A stretch of 64,000 nucleotides of DNA from Gilvimarinus gilvus (lineage in GTDB: Bacteria; Pseudomonadota; Gammaproteobacteria; Pseudomonadales; Cellvibrionaceae): the NCBI RefSeq assembly GCF_030518155.1, contig NZ_JAULRU010000823.1, forward strand, positions 124,001 through 188,000, read 5' to 3'. Both the position numbers and the translations under genes were made by a program. Numbering within the stretch: the stretch's first letter is position 1; every line of letters begins with the position of its first letter. The notes under the pieces were generated by a model. That model made no database searches. It saw only the letters and a program-made list of their open reading frames with translations, and had not been told where the DNA came from. Shown here one piece after another: positions 45,405 to 54,856 of the stretch.

Positions 45405-47492
45405 ATGAATTCGGGCTCTTCAGCTCTGGCGGCAAAGCCGGTTACCTCCTTAAAAGGGGTGGGACCAGCGCTGGCCACCAAACTTGAAAAACTCGGCATA
45501 TCCAGCGTTGGCCAGTTGTTGTTTCACTTGCCTAATCGCTACCTTGACCGCACCCGGATTCAAGCAATCGGCAGCTTGCAACCGGCCTCTAGCGCGGTTG
45601 TCGAGGCCGAAGTACGGGTTTGCGACGTGGTCTATGGGCGCCGCCGAACACTGGTTTGCAAAATTCAGGACCATTCCGGAATACTGACACTGCGCTTTTT
45701 CCACTTTACGGCGGCACAAAAACAACGTTTGGTGCCCGGTGCCCAAATTCGTTGCTTTGGGGAGCTACGACGAGGCGCTACAAGCCTGGAAATGGTTCAC
45801 CCAGAGTACGAACTGGTGGACCAGAACAGCCCCAAACCGTTGGCTCAATACCTGACCCCCAACTACCCCGCGACAGAGGGATTAACTCAGCCGAGGTTGC
45901 GAGTTCTTATCGAACAAGCGCTGGAGCAACTGGAACAGCAGCCAATAGCCGAACTTTTACCCGCTCAGATTACCCAAGCGCTGGGCCAAATTCCGCTTGC
46001 TCAAGCGCTGCAATTGCTGCATAAACCACCGGTGGGTACTGACCTACAGGCGATAACAGAAGGCACGCACCCCTATCAGCAGCGTCTTATTTTTGAGGAA
46101 CTGCTGGCGCATCAACTGAGCATGCTCATGTTCCGCAATCGCGCCAAGCAAGCTCGCGCTCAGCCGTTGGGCAATGGCGGTGAGTTAGCCCAAAAATTTC
46201 AACAAAGTCTTCCCTTCTCTTTCACCAAAGCCCAGCGCCGCGTTGTGGAAGAATTAAACAGCGACCTCGCCCAATCTGAGCCCATGTTGCGACTGGTGCA
46301 GGGGGATGTCGGATCGGGCAAAACCGTCGTCGCGGCCATGGCTGCATTGTGTGCGGTAGCCAGTGGTCAGCAGGCAGCAGTGATGGCGCCCACTGAAATA
46401 TTAGCCGAACAACACTACGCCAACTTCAGTCAATGGCTGGGGCCCCTAGGGGTCACCGTAGCCTACCTCAGCGGACGCCAGAAGACCGCCGCGCGCCGCG
46501 AAGCCCTGCAGCTGGCCGCCAGCGGCGCAGCTCAAGTGGTCATTGGTACCCATGCCTTGTTTCAGGAAAATGTGCAGTTTAACCAACTGGCTCTGGCCAT
46601 TATTGATGAGCAACACCGGTTTGGCGTCCACCAGCGCCTGGCACTCAGCAGCAAGGCTCCGGATGGGCTCACACCGCATCAGTTGATCATGACAGCCACC
46701 CCTATACCGCGCACACTGGCGATGAGTGCCTATGCCGACCTGGACTGCTCTGTCATTGATGAGCTGCCCCCGGGGCGCACACCCATTGCTACCGTGGTGA
46801 TAGCCGATACACGCAGGGATGAGGTCATCGAACGGGTCAATCGGGCTTGCTCGGAAGGCCGCCAAGCCTATTGGGTCTGCACGTTAATTGAGGAGTCCGA
46901 GGCGATGGAGGCGCAAGCTGCCGAGGCAACCTGCGAACTCCTGCAATCACTGCTGCCCAGCCTTAAGATAGCGCTGGTTCACGGCCGCATGAAGGCGGCC
47001 GAGAAAGACGCTGTTATGCAGGCCTTTAAGGCGGGTGATACTGACTTGCTGGTCGCCACTACCGTCATTGAGGTGGGAGTCGATGTCCCCAACGCCAGCT
47101 TGATGATCATTGAGAACCCAGAAAGGCTGGGGCTTTCCCAGCTACATCAATTGCGGGGTCGGGTAGGGAGGGGGGCTGCCGCCAGCCATTGCGTGCTCTT
47201 GTACGGATCCCCCCTGTCGAACCACAGCAAAGAGCGACTGCGAGTCATGCGCGAGAGCAGCGATGGATTTTATATTGCCGAACAGGATTTAGAACTGCGG
47301 GGCCCCGGCGAAGTACTCGGCACACGCCAGACCGGCGAAATGCAGTTTCGTATCGCTCAACTGACCCGCGACAGTTATCTACTACCCGATGTTCGCAAAG
47401 CCGCCGAGTACATGCTTGCTCACCACCATGCAAAAGCTCAGGCAGTGCTGGCGCGCTGGCTAAGCGGGCGGGAAAAATACCTGGGTGCCTAA
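45405..47492 (+). CDS. recG: ATP-dependent DNA helicase RecG
   Basis: Remodels stalled replication forks and branched DNA. The 695-residue protein has the N-terminal wedge domain (about 60-165), the helicase motifs RLVQGDVGSGKTVVAAMA (Walker A, about 300-317), APTEILAEQH, IIDEQHRFGVHQR (Walker B, DEQH), MTATPIPRTLA, VATTVIEVGVDVPNA and HQLRGRVGRG, and the TRG-type C-terminal segment. The ATG follows the oxyR stop by 5 bp, so the genes are co-transcribed, as in Pseudomonas, which links fork repair to peroxide stress. Confidence 0.97.
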   Translation: MNSGSSALAAKPVTSLKGVGPALATKLEKLGISSVGQLLFHLPNRYLDRTRIQAIGSLQPASSAVVEAEVRVCDVVYGRRRTLVCKIQDHSGILTLRFFHFTAAQKQRLVPGAQIRCFGELRRGATSLEMVHPEYELVDQNSPKPLAQYLTPNYPATEGLTQPRLRVLIEQALEQLEQQPIAELLPAQITQALGQIPLAQALQLLHKPPVGTDLQAITEGTHPYQQRLIFEELLAHQLSMLMFRNRAKQARAQPLGNGGELAQKFQQSLPFSFTKAQRRVVEELNSDLAQSEPMLRLVQGDVGSGKTVVAAMAALCAVASGQQAAVMAPTEILAEQHYANFSQWLGPLGVTVAYLSGRQKTAARREALQLAASGAAQVVIGTHALFQENVQFNQLALAIIDEQHRFGVHQRLALSSKAPDGLTPHQLIMTATPIPRTLAMSAYADLDCSVIDELPPGRTPIATVVIADTRRDEVIERVNRACSEGRQAYWVCTLIEESEAMEAQAAEATCELLQSLLPSLKIALVHGRMKAAEKDAVMQAFKAGDTDLLVATTVIEVGVDVPNASLMIIENPERLGLSQLHQLRGRVGRGAAASHCVLLYGSPLSNHSKERLRVMRESSDGFYIAEQDLELRGPGEVLGTRQTGEMQFRIAQLTRDSYLLPDVRKAAEYMLAHHHAKAQAVLARWLSGREKYLGA

Positions 47493-47699
47493 ACGATCTA
47501 ATCAGAGCAATATTTGTTCACATTTACACCCGCCATGCGTCTTTATCGGAAAAATATGCACTTCATCACAGTTGATGTAGAAACACAGAAGATAAAACCC
47601 TATATTTACTGCTAATCTGGATAGAGAGAAGGCGCATTTTAAATAGAGAAAAATGCCCGCCCGCTGCCAAGCGAAGCAAGTTCAAAGGAGATACAAACC

Positions 47700-49100
47700 G
47701 TGCCAGTACCCACCAGCGTAGAGTCGCTGCTCAGCAGCCAAAATATCCGCTATGGCCTGACCGCCACCCCCATGGACGCCGACGATCAGCTCATTTGGCA
47801 CGATCAACACCTGAGAAGTGTTGGTGCCGCCAAATCGATATTGCTGCAAGACGAAATTGGTCGGGTGCAGGTAGTCATTGCCGCCAATACCCTGCTTGAT
47901 GTGGGCACGGTTAATCGACAACTGAATCGCGAACTGAAGGCCGCCAGTGCCGAGGAGCTCAAACAGTTTTGCGACGCCAATCAATTTCAGTCGGTTCCAG
48001 CGCTGCCCCAGGTCGCCGGGCTTCTCACGTTGGTCGATCAGGCGCTGCTCGACCGCAACGAGTTACTGCTCGACTCTGGCGATGATGAACAGCTAATTCA
48101 CGTGCAAAGCGCCGACTTCCAGCAGATGCTGAAAGACGCCATCGTCAGTGAAATTGCCACCCCGCTGGCACCACTCGAAGCGGACAACAGCCAGGCAGAT
48201 GACATTGCCGATATTAATAATGCCATCCAAAGTTTCACCCAACTGCGCATTCAACAACGCCTGGAAGAAACTCTGGAGCTGCCGCCACTGTCCGATACCG
48301 CGCAGCGTATTATTAAACTGCGGGTTGACCCCAACGCCGACATATCCGATCTGGCCCAAATCGTCGAAACCGACCCAAGCCTCGCCGCCCAGGTTGTCAG
48401 TTGGGCGGCATCGCCTTATTACTCAGCACCAGGCAAAATCAAATCCATTCACGATGCCATCGTGCGCGTGCTCGGCTTCGATATGGTGCTAAATTTGGCA
48501 CTGGGTCTAGCCCTTGGCAAAACCATCTCTTTACCCAAAGACAGCCCCAACGGTGAGCTCGCCTACTGGCAGCAATCGGTTTACATGGCCGCCACCATAG
48601 AGGGCTTGGTCACCGCGATACCGCGCGACTACCGCCCCAGTTTTGGCATGGCCTACCTAACCGGGCTGCTGCATAATTTTGGCATGCTTATCATGGCAGA
48701 AGTCTTCCCGCCGCATTATCAGCAGTACTGCCGACTGAGCGAAGCCAACCCACACACGGTACCGCAAGCTATTGAACGTCATATTCTGGGTGTCACCCGC
48801 GACCAAATCGCCAGTAAATTGATGGAACTGTGGTCCATGCCGGAGGAAGTCGTTGTCGGCATCCGTCACCAACAAAACCCGAACATTCAGGGTGAACACG
48901 CCATTTATGCCAAACTTATTTACGTCGCAAAAGGTCTGCTGCGCCAGCAAGGCATCGGCAGCGGGCCCAAGATTGCGATACCCGCAGCCCTGTTTGACGA
49001 GCTGCATCTGAAGCGGGACAAGGCCGAGGCAACCGTCGCCAATATTATTGAGTCGACGGATGAACTTGAGCATATTGCCAGCGCGCTGTCACCCGGCTGA
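47700..49100 (+). CDS. YbaK-like domain fused to HDOD domain
   Basis: Two-domain protein of 466 residues, cytosolic. Residues 1-155 resemble the YbaK/ProX aminoacyl-tRNA editing fold (SVESLLSSQNIRYGLTATPM, then AAKSILLQDEIGRVQVVIAA), and residues about 195-400 form an HDOD domain (ELPPLSDTAQRIIKLRVDPN, ADISDLAQIVETDPSLAAQV, YLTGLLHNFGMLIMAEVFPP). HDOD proteins act in signalling and lack the HD metal residues. Whether the first domain still edits tRNA is unclear; I cannot confirm the Lys of YbaK. The start is a GTG with AAGGAG 9 bp before it. The same fusion lies beside recG in Pseudomonas. Confidence 0.85.
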   Translation: MPVPTSVESLLSSQNIRYGLTATPMDADDQLIWHDQHLRSVGAAKSILLQDEIGRVQVVIAANTLLDVGTVNRQLNRELKAASAEELKQFCDANQFQSVPALPQVAGLLTLVDQALLDRNELLLDSGDDEQLIHVQSADFQQMLKDAIVSEIATPLAPLEADNSQADDIADINNAIQSFTQLRIQQRLEETLELPPLSDTAQRIIKLRVDPNADISDLAQIVETDPSLAAQVVSWAASPYYSAPGKIKSIHDAIVRVLGFDMVLNLALGLALGKTISLPKDSPNGELAYWQQSVYMAATIEGLVTAIPRDYRPSFGMAYLTGLLHNFGMLIMAEVFPPHYQQYCRLSEANPHTVPQAIERHILGVTRDQIASKLMELWSMPEEVVVGIRHQQNPNIQGEHAIYAKLIYVAKGLLRQQGIGSGPKIAIPAALFDELHLKRDKAEATVANIIESTDELEHIASALSPG

Positions 49101-49128
49101 AGAGGGCTGTAAACGCGAGAACGATAGC

Positions 49129-49160
49129 AAAAAAAGCCCGGCAAATTGCTTGGCTTTTTT
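49129..49160. terminator. Bidirectional intrinsic terminator
   Basis: AAAAAAAGCC (49129-49138) pairs with GGCTTTTTT (49152-49160) around a 13-base loop, with A and T runs on both sides. It lies between the convergent HDOD and symporter genes and can serve both. Confidence 0.8.
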
Positions 49161-49195
49161 CGTTTGTGCCGCTCTATGTTCATCGTGTCATAACG

Positions 49196-50452
49196 TTAAT
49201 CCCGGAGTGTGGGCTCGCTGAATCGTTCCCGATCGAGCAGCGACTCACTATTGGCAACCACCGAGCTCACGGTAGCGTCTCCGGTTATGTTGACCGACGT
49301 GCGCAGCATATCCAGCAGTCGGTCAACGCCAATAATCATGGCAATCCCTTCGACCGGTAAACCCGCCTGCTGCAGCACCATGGTCAGAGTAATCATCCCC
49401 ACTCCCGGCACACCAGCGGTGCCAATAGAAGCTAACGTCGCGGTCAGTACCACCATCAGGTAACCGCCAATGCCAACATCAATGGCGTATGCCTGAGCGA
49501 TAAACACCGTTGCAACTCCCTGCATGATTGAGGTGCCATCCATATTCACCGTCGCGCCAAGGGGCAAGGTGAAAGACGCGACTTTATTGTCCACCCCCAG
49601 TTTGTCCCGCACCGTCGTCAAGGTAAAAGGCAGGGTTGCATTACTGGAGGCCGAGCTAAAGCCAAACAGCAACACCGGCGACAGTTTACGGAAGAAAATC
49701 AGCGGGTTGAGACCGGCTAAAAATTTCAACAAGCTCGGATACACCACAAAACACTGTAGCGCCAACACGGCGATGACCGTGCAAAAGTACCACAATAAAT
49801 TACGTATAACGCCGACGCCCTCACCGGCAAACAGTTTGGCGAGTAGGCAGAAAACACCGTAGGGAGCAAAATGCACCAGCATCAAAATCATTTTCATAAT
49901 GACCTGATTGAGGTTCTCGAAAAACTCCACCATAGGTTTGGCGCTGTCACCACTGCGGGAAATGGCAAGCCCGAGCAAAATGGAGAACACAATCACCTGC
50001 AGCATATTGCCTTCGGCCATTGCCCGGACGGGGTTATCCGGGAAAATATTAACCAGAGTCTCTTTAATGGAGGGCGCCTGGGCATCCATAGCCACGGCAA
50101 CGGTATCGGGCTCGACGCCTTCGCCTGGCGCTACTACGATGGCAATGGTAATCGCCAGGCTAATAGCAATAGCGGTGGTCAACAGATACAGCCCTATCGT
50201 CTTGAACGCCAGCGAACCCATCCGCGCGTGGTTACCGAGAGTGGCGGTACCGCAGACCAAAGACACAAATACCAACGGCACCACTAATAGTTTGAGCGAT
50301 GCGATAAAAATACTGCCGATCGCGTCAAAAACACCTTCGACCAAAAACACCTGTATCCAACTATTGGCCGCACCGGAATCCAGTAGATTGAGCACAATAC
50401 CGGTAGCAATACCCAGCATCATTGCCATTAAAATGCGCTTAGTTAAGCTCAC
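49196..50452 (-). CDS. Dicarboxylate/amino acid:cation symporter (DAACS)
   Basis: Inner-membrane Na+- or H+-coupled carrier, 418 residues, of the GltP/DctA/GltT type. Eight membrane helices and two re-entrant loops are expected. Visible are LVVPLVFVSLVCGTATLG, SSASSNATLPFTLTTVRDKL (serine-rich loop), PLGATVNMDGTSIMQGVATV (NMDGT motif) and the last part GVPGVGMITLTMVL and IMIIGVDRLLDMLRTSVNITGD. The GTG at 50452 is chosen because AGGAG lies 8 bp upstream and because it overlaps the HU stop (GTGA). A longer frame upstream is only the HU gene in another frame. Probable substrate glutamate, aspartate or C4-dicarboxylates. Confidence 0.93.
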   Translation of the reverse strand: MSLTKRILMAMMLGIATGIVLNLLDSGAANSWIQVFLVEGVFDAIGSIFIASLKLLVVPLVFVSLVCGTATLGNHARMGSLAFKTIGLYLLTTAIAISLAITIAIVVAPGEGVEPDTVAVAMDAQAPSIKETLVNIFPDNPVRAMAEGNMLQVIVFSILLGLAISRSGDSAKPMVEFFENLNQVIMKMILMLVHFAPYGVFCLLAKLFAGEGVGVIRNLLWYFCTVIAVLALQCFVVYPSLLKFLAGLNPLIFFRKLSPVLLFGFSSASSNATLPFTLTTVRDKLGVDNKVASFTLPLGATVNMDGTSIMQGVATVFIAQAYAIDVGIGGYLMVVLTATLASIGTAGVPGVGMITLTMVLQQAGLPVEGIAMIIGVDRLLDMLRTSVNITGDATVSSVVANSESLLDRERFSEPTLRD

Positions 50453-50733
50453 GAGAGATTCTCCTGCAGGGCTGAGCGCAGTGCCTGCGCCGGGCGAAAA
50501 CCGATAACATTGCGCTGGGCAACGTGCACGGTGGTTCCGGTTTGCGGATGCCTTTGCTGACGTGCGACCCGATGGCGCACCTCGAAAGTCCCCAGACCTG
50601 AGATGGCGATGCGCTCTCCACGGCCCAGCGCCAGGGCTATTTGCGCCCACAATTCTTCAAACAGGGTGTCAGCCTCGGCTCTCGACAAACGGGCGGAAGC
50701 GCTAATCGCAGCCACCAGATCGGCTTTTTTCAT
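50449..50733 (-). CDS. HU-family DNA-binding protein
   Basis: Histone-like dimeric protein that bends DNA, 94 residues. It has the HU fold: MKKADLVAAISASARLSRAE, ERIAISGLGTFEVRHRVARQ, then RHPQTGTTVHVAQRNVIGFR with the Arg-Pro intercalating region replaced by HPQTG, and the terminal AQALRSALQ. The start at 50733 fits the family; an upstream TTG is unlikely. The stop overlaps the GTG of the symporter by 4 bp, an unusual coupling. Divergent from ubiC. A HU-like gene in this place is known in Pseudomonas. Confidence 0.9.
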   Translation of the reverse strand: MKKADLVAAISASARLSRAEADTLFEELWAQIALALGRGERIAISGLGTFEVRHRVARQQRHPQTGTTVHVAQRNVIGFRPAQALRSALQENLS

Positions 50734-50870
50734 AGTTTTATACAACCGGTTGCATTGGGAAGGCCATTAAACCAAGGTGCCGGCCGTGGGTAAAGCACAC
50801 CACAGCTAACACGCGCGACTGTGCGGCTGGTAGAATAGCGGCCGTCGCTATCTGTATCCAGAGGTTAGTC

Positions 50871-51470
50871 TTGTCGCACACCGTCGGCCGCCGTCACCAA
50901 CATACGCTTTTGTCCCGTCCTTGGCGTCATCGCGGGTTTGGCATGTGGCAGCCATCAAGCGCCCGTTGGGACATTCCCAAACATTTGCGACCTTGGCTCA
51001 ACGACCCGGGTTCGCTTACCGCGCGCCTCAACGCGCTAGGCCGAGCCCCGATAAAAGTCCAGGTACTGCGCCAGTCATGGGGCAGACCACGCCTGAGCGA
51101 AGCCCGTACTCTGGGACTGAGAACCAGTAAGACCTGCCTAATTCGCGAAGTCGTGTTGTATGGCCCCAGACAGCAACCCTGGGTATTTGCACGCAGCCTA
51201 TTCCCGGCTGCAAGTTTGACCGGGGCCTTGCGTCATCTGCGCCAGCTCGACAGCCGCCCACTCGGCGGTTATTTGTTCACCCATGCCCGCCTTGGCCGCT
51301 CAAAACTGCAGCTTGCCCTTATTCCCCCCACCGGCATTATTCCGGCAGCACTGCAAGGAGATACATCACTGTGGGGGCGTCGCTCTGTATTCACCTTATA
51401 TGGTAAAAAGCTATTGGTAAGCGAAACGTTTTTGCCCGACCTTGAGCAAACCTTGCAGAGGAACACATAA
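50871..51470 (+). CDS. ubiC: Chorismate pyruvate-lyase UbiC
   Basis: Splits chorismate to 4-hydroxybenzoate and pyruvate, the first step of ubiquinone synthesis. The 199-residue frame has WLNDPGSLTARLNALGRAPI, VQVLRQSWGRPRLSEARTLG, CLIREVVLYGPRQQPWVFAR and RSLFPAASLTGALRHLRQLD, with the Arg and Glu of the active site. The TTG start is uncertain: the first 24 codons have no similarity, and an ATG at 50943 is an option. It ends 2 bp before ubiA, so the two form an operon. Confidence 0.92.
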   Translation: MSHTVGRRHQHTLLSRPWRHRGFGMWQPSSARWDIPKHLRPWLNDPGSLTARLNALGRAPIKVQVLRQSWGRPRLSEARTLGLRTSKTCLIREVVLYGPRQQPWVFARSLFPAASLTGALRHLRQLDSRPLGGYLFTHARLGRSKLQLALIPPTGIIPAALQGDTSLWGRRSVFTLYGKKLLVSETFLPDLEQTLQRNT

Positions 51471-51472
51471 TC

Positions 51473-52330
51473 ATGCCCGATCGCCTCAGGTTGTTCGTAC
51501 AACTGACCCGACTGAACCGGCCCATTGGCTGGCTACTGGTACTGTGGCCTACGCTTTGGGCGCTGTGGCTTGCGAGTGACGGCATACCACGGCCCGACCT
51601 TTTGATTATTTTCACGCTGGGCGCCATCATTATGCGCTCGGCGGGTTGCGTTATTAACGATATTGCCGATCGCAATATTGATGGCCATGTTGAGCGCACC
51701 AAAGACCGGCCGCTCGCCCGAGGCCAACTCAGTGTGCGTGAAGCTTGGGCTGGCTTTGCCGTACTTGTTTTTATTGCCGTCATACTGGTCTTGCTAACCA
51801 ATGCCCTGACCATGCAGCTGGCGGTTGTCGCGCTGCTTCTGGCAAGTGCCTACCCCTTTATGAAGCGCTATACCCATCTCCCCCAGCTTGCGCTCGGCGC
51901 GGCATTTGCCTGGAGTATTCCCATGGCCTTTGCCAGCGTGCAGAACACTGTGCCTGCTGAGGTGTGGCTGGTCTACTTCACCGTGGTTATCTGGACCATG
52001 GTGTACGATACTTTTTACGCCATGGTTGACCGCGACGATGACCTGCAAATTGGCGTGAAGTCCACCGCCATACTGTTTGGTGAGCAGGACCGTGTTATTA
52101 CCGCAACGCTTCAAGTGTTAGTGATACTGGGACTGTTGATGATGGCGCGCCGGTTTGACTTGAATAACTTCTACTACCTAGGTGTGGCAGGCGCTGCTGG
52201 CTTGTTTGTCTATCAACAGCGATTGATTCGTTATCGCCAGCGCGGCCAGTGCTTCAAAGCCTTTCTAAATAACAATTGGGCGCAAATCTCTGTCTTTATT
52301 GGCATTGTTATTGGGTCACTTCCTCACTAA
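51473..52330 (+). CDS. ubiA: 4-hydroxybenzoate octaprenyltransferase UbiA
   Basis: Inner-membrane prenyltransferase that adds the polyprenyl tail to 4-hydroxybenzoate. The 285-residue protein has about eight membrane helices and the two Asp-rich motifs: NDIADRNIDGHVERTKDRPL (first, about 61-80) and YDTFYAMVDRDDDLQIGVKS (second). LTRLNRPIGWLLVLWPTLWA marks the N-terminus. The ATG is 2 bp after the ubiC stop. ubiCA next to phoBR is the pseudomonad order. Confidence 0.96.
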   Translation: MPDRLRLFVQLTRLNRPIGWLLVLWPTLWALWLASDGIPRPDLLIIFTLGAIIMRSAGCVINDIADRNIDGHVERTKDRPLARGQLSVREAWAGFAVLVFIAVILVLLTNALTMQLAVVALLLASAYPFMKRYTHLPQLALGAAFAWSIPMAFASVQNTVPAEVWLVYFTVVIWTMVYDTFYAMVDRDDDLQIGVKSTAILFGEQDRVITATLQVLVILGLLMMARRFDLNNFYYLGVAGAAGLFVYQQRLIRYRQRGQCFKAFLNNNWAQISVFIGIVIGSLPH

Positions 52331-52362
52331 AAATACCGCATTGATGCAATGTGACCGAACAA

Positions 52363-52383
52363 TTGTCATAAATATGCAACAAT
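52363..52383 (+). promoter_or_regulatory. Possible Pho box upstream of phoB
   Basis: TTGTCATAAAT (52363-52373) fits one half of a Pho box (CTGTCATAAAT) well; the following ATGCAACAAT fits the second half poorly. Autoregulation of phoB is known in other bacteria, so the site is plausible. Confidence 0.35.
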
Positions 52384-52491
52384 TAATACATTAAATACGC
52401 TTGCACGGTTGGTACCCCAAGGCTTCTTGCCCCGGGTATTCAATCAACAATTTGAGAGATTCAGTTTTTTGATGGACCACAGGCAGGCAAT

Positions 52492-53187
52492 ATGACAAGT
52501 CGTACCATTCTCATCGTTGATGACGAATCCGCCATTCGCGATATGCTACGTATCGCCCTTGAGATGGCAGAATACCGCTGTCTGGAAGCCAGCAACGCAC
52601 AGGATGCACACGCCTTAGTTGTCGACGAAAAGCCAGACCTTATTCTGCTCGACTGGATGATGCCAGGCACCAGCGGTATTGAGCTCGCCCGTCGCCTTAA
52701 GCGCGACGAAGTGACAGCCAACACCCCCATCATCATGCTTACCGCCAAAGGCGAAGAAGACAACAAGATTCAAGGGCTGGAGGTAGGCGCAGATGATTAC
52801 ATCACCAAGCCCTTCTCTCCGCGCGAATTAGTTGCTCGGTTAAAAGCCGTTTTGCGCCGGGCCGATCCACAGTCCACCGGCAAACCCATTAAAGTTCAGG
52901 GTTTGTGTCTGGACCCGTCCAGTCATCGTGTCACCATCAATGAGCGCGAGGTAGACATGGGCCCCACCGAATTCCGCCTGCTGCAATTTTTCCTAACCCA
53001 TCAGGAGCGAGCCTACACGCGCAGCCAATTGTTGGATCACGTCTGGGGTGGTAATGTCTACGTTGAAGAGCGCACGGTCGATGTACACATCCGTCGCTTA
53101 CGTAAAGCACTCACTGTCGATCAGCATGAAAACTTAGTGCAAACAGTGCGCGGTACAGGTTATCGTTTCTCGACCAAAGCAGGTTAG
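52492..53187 (+). CDS. phoB: Phosphate response regulator PhoB
   Basis: OmpR-type response regulator that turns on phosphate-uptake genes when phosphorylated by PhoR. The 231-residue protein has the receiver domain (RTILIVDDESAIRDMLRIAL, phosphoacceptor Asp54 in LLDWMMPG, Lys in YITKPFSPRE) and the winged-helix effector domain (about 130-230, MGPTEFRLLQFFLTHQERAY, VDVHIRRLRKAL, VRGTGYRFS). Length and sequence match PhoB across its length. A 300-bp gap separates it from phoR; in most relatives the gap is shorter. Confidence 0.97.
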   Translation: MTSRTILIVDDESAIRDMLRIALEMAEYRCLEASNAQDAHALVVDEKPDLILLDWMMPGTSGIELARRLKRDEVTANTPIIMLTAKGEEDNKIQGLEVGADDYITKPFSPRELVARLKAVLRRADPQSTGKPIKVQGLCLDPSSHRVTINEREVDMGPTEFRLLQFFLTHQERAYTRSQLLDHVWGGNVYVEERTVDVHIRRLRKALTVDQHENLVQTVRGTGYRFSTKAG

Positions 53188-53487
53188 CAGGCCACTGAAA
53201 ATCTCCCGCATGCTCGGCGCGGACGCAAGTGTGCGGCAAATATGGCTCGGCTCGATCGGCTGGGATTTCCTTTCCCGGAGAAAAAGCGCAGCATATGTAG
53301 TTGCAGAGCTGGCCCATGCGAGTCGTTGCGGCGCCTCTGTGAATGGCCACATTCCTCAAAACGGGGCCTGGATTGCAAACTGACGTGAAGGCCTGGGTAC
53401 GCTACAGGTTTTTCATCAATCTGCTAATCTAAACGAAGCCACGTATGTTCCGCATCGTTAGTGTGGTCCGACAGATAAGGTTGTAAT
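53188..53487. other. phoB-phoR intergenic stretch
   Basis: I see no gene in these 300 bases; the short frames on either strand overlap the end of phoB and have no similarity. No clear terminator or repeat stands out. Confidence 0.5.
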
Positions 53488-54792
53488 TTGTTTCAAGGAT
53501 TCAACACCGAAGTAAAACGCCTGATTGTGGCCACGGCCATTGCCGGTATTATCGGCCTGCTGGTCGATCAATTGGCTTGGGCGCTACTTTTAACTGCCGC
53601 TTGGTACATAGGCTGGAATTTATGGCAGATGCTGCGCCTTAGCATCTGGCTTCAGGGCAAGCGGAAAGCACAACCGCCAGAATCCACCGGTCTTTGGGGC
53701 GAAGTTTTTGACGCAATTTACCATCTACAGCGTCGGCAAAAGCGCGAAAAGAAAAACCTGCAGGCGGTTATCAACCGCGTCCAGGAAACCACATCCGCAC
53801 TAAAAGACGGAGTCATTCTATTGGACTGGCGAGGCTATCTGGATTGGTGGAACCCGGCCGCCCAGCGACTGCTCGGGTTCTACAACTCCGACCAAGGCCA
53901 GTCCGTGCTCAATTTTATCCGCCACCCACGCTTTGTCGAATACTTCGAGCAAGACGACTACGCCGAGCCATTGGATATTCCCTCTTCGCGCTTTCCGGAC
54001 AAACGACTACAGTTTCAAATTACGCGTTTTGGCAAAAATGAACGGCTTATTGTAGTTCGGGATATCACTCAAATATTCCACCTCGAACAAATGCGCAAAG
54101 ACTTTGTGGCCAATGTATCGCACGAGTTGCGCACCCCGCTGACAGTTATCAGCGGCTACCTGGAAACCATGGCCGATAACAACAGCACACCCGCCTGGGA
54201 TAAGCCGCTGGTGCAAATGCAGCAACAATCTAAGCGTATGTCGCTGCTTATTAACGATCTAATCACACTCTCCAAACTCGAAACCGCCGACACCGGATTT
54301 AACCAAAAACGTATGCCTCTCGAGCCTTTACTGCAAAGTATTAGAGCCGAAGCTATGGTATTAGCAACCGATAAGGAACAAACCATTACGCTGGACGCCA
54401 GCGCCGATATCACTGTCGTAGGCAACGAGAAAGAATTGCATAGTGCATTTTCAAACCTTGTTATAAACGCGGTGAAATACACACCTGAGCAGGGCAAAAT
54501 CGCCATGCGGTTGTGGCGCAGCGGGCCCAGCGTGTACTTCTCGGTAACGGATAACGGGGCGGGGTTTGAGACGAAACACATTCCACACCTCACCGAGCGC
54601 TTCTATCGGGTAGATGCCAGTCGCAACAGTAAAACCGGCGGCACCGGCCTCGGGCTCGCCATCGTTAAGCATGTGTTACTGCGCCACGACGCCGAGCTGC
54701 AAATCCACAGTGAAGTGGGCAAGGGCAGCGTCTTTACCTGTGTCCTGCCCGCTAACGATGGCAGAACGGGCCTGCGCCCTAACGACAAGTAA
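53488..54792 (+). CDS. phoR: Phosphate regulon sensor kinase PhoR
   Basis: Membrane histidine kinase that phosphorylates PhoB under phosphate limitation. The 434-residue protein has two close N-terminal membrane segments (LIVATAIAGIIGLLVDQLAW and the following hydrophobic run, about 10-50), a charged linker, a PAS domain (about 95-200, DGVILLDWRGYLDWWNPAAQ), the HisKA domain with His212 in VANVSHELRTPLTVISGYLE, and a HATPase domain (NLVINAVKYTPEQGKIAMRL, GTGLGLAIVKHVLLRH). The start is a TTG after AAGG. No large periplasmic domain, as in PhoR. Confidence 0.96.
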   Translation: MFQGFNTEVKRLIVATAIAGIIGLLVDQLAWALLLTAAWYIGWNLWQMLRLSIWLQGKRKAQPPESTGLWGEVFDAIYHLQRRQKREKKNLQAVINRVQETTSALKDGVILLDWRGYLDWWNPAAQRLLGFYNSDQGQSVLNFIRHPRFVEYFEQDDYAEPLDIPSSRFPDKRLQFQITRFGKNERLIVVRDITQIFHLEQMRKDFVANVSHELRTPLTVISGYLETMADNNSTPAWDKPLVQMQQQSKRMSLLINDLITLSKLETADTGFNQKRMPLEPLLQSIRAEAMVLATDKEQTITLDASADITVVGNEKELHSAFSNLVINAVKYTPEQGKIAMRLWRSGPSVYFSVTDNGAGFETKHIPHLTERFYRVDASRNSKTGGTGLGLAIVKHVLLRHDAELQIHSEVGKGSVFTCVLPANDGRTGLRPNDK

Positions 54793-54856
54793 CCCGCTTC
54801 GCGCTACACTAGGCCTATGAACCCCCAGCTAACCGGGCGATATTAGGCCGATATAA

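Noticed and set aside
49196-50650. 484-residue version of the symporter
   Set aside because: The first 66 residues are the HU gene read in another frame; the GTG at 50452 has a good RBS and gives the family length.
53111-53378. Three overlapping minus-strand frames in the phoB-phoR gap
   Set aside because: All three share the same stretch in different frames and overlap phoB; none has similarity or an RBS.
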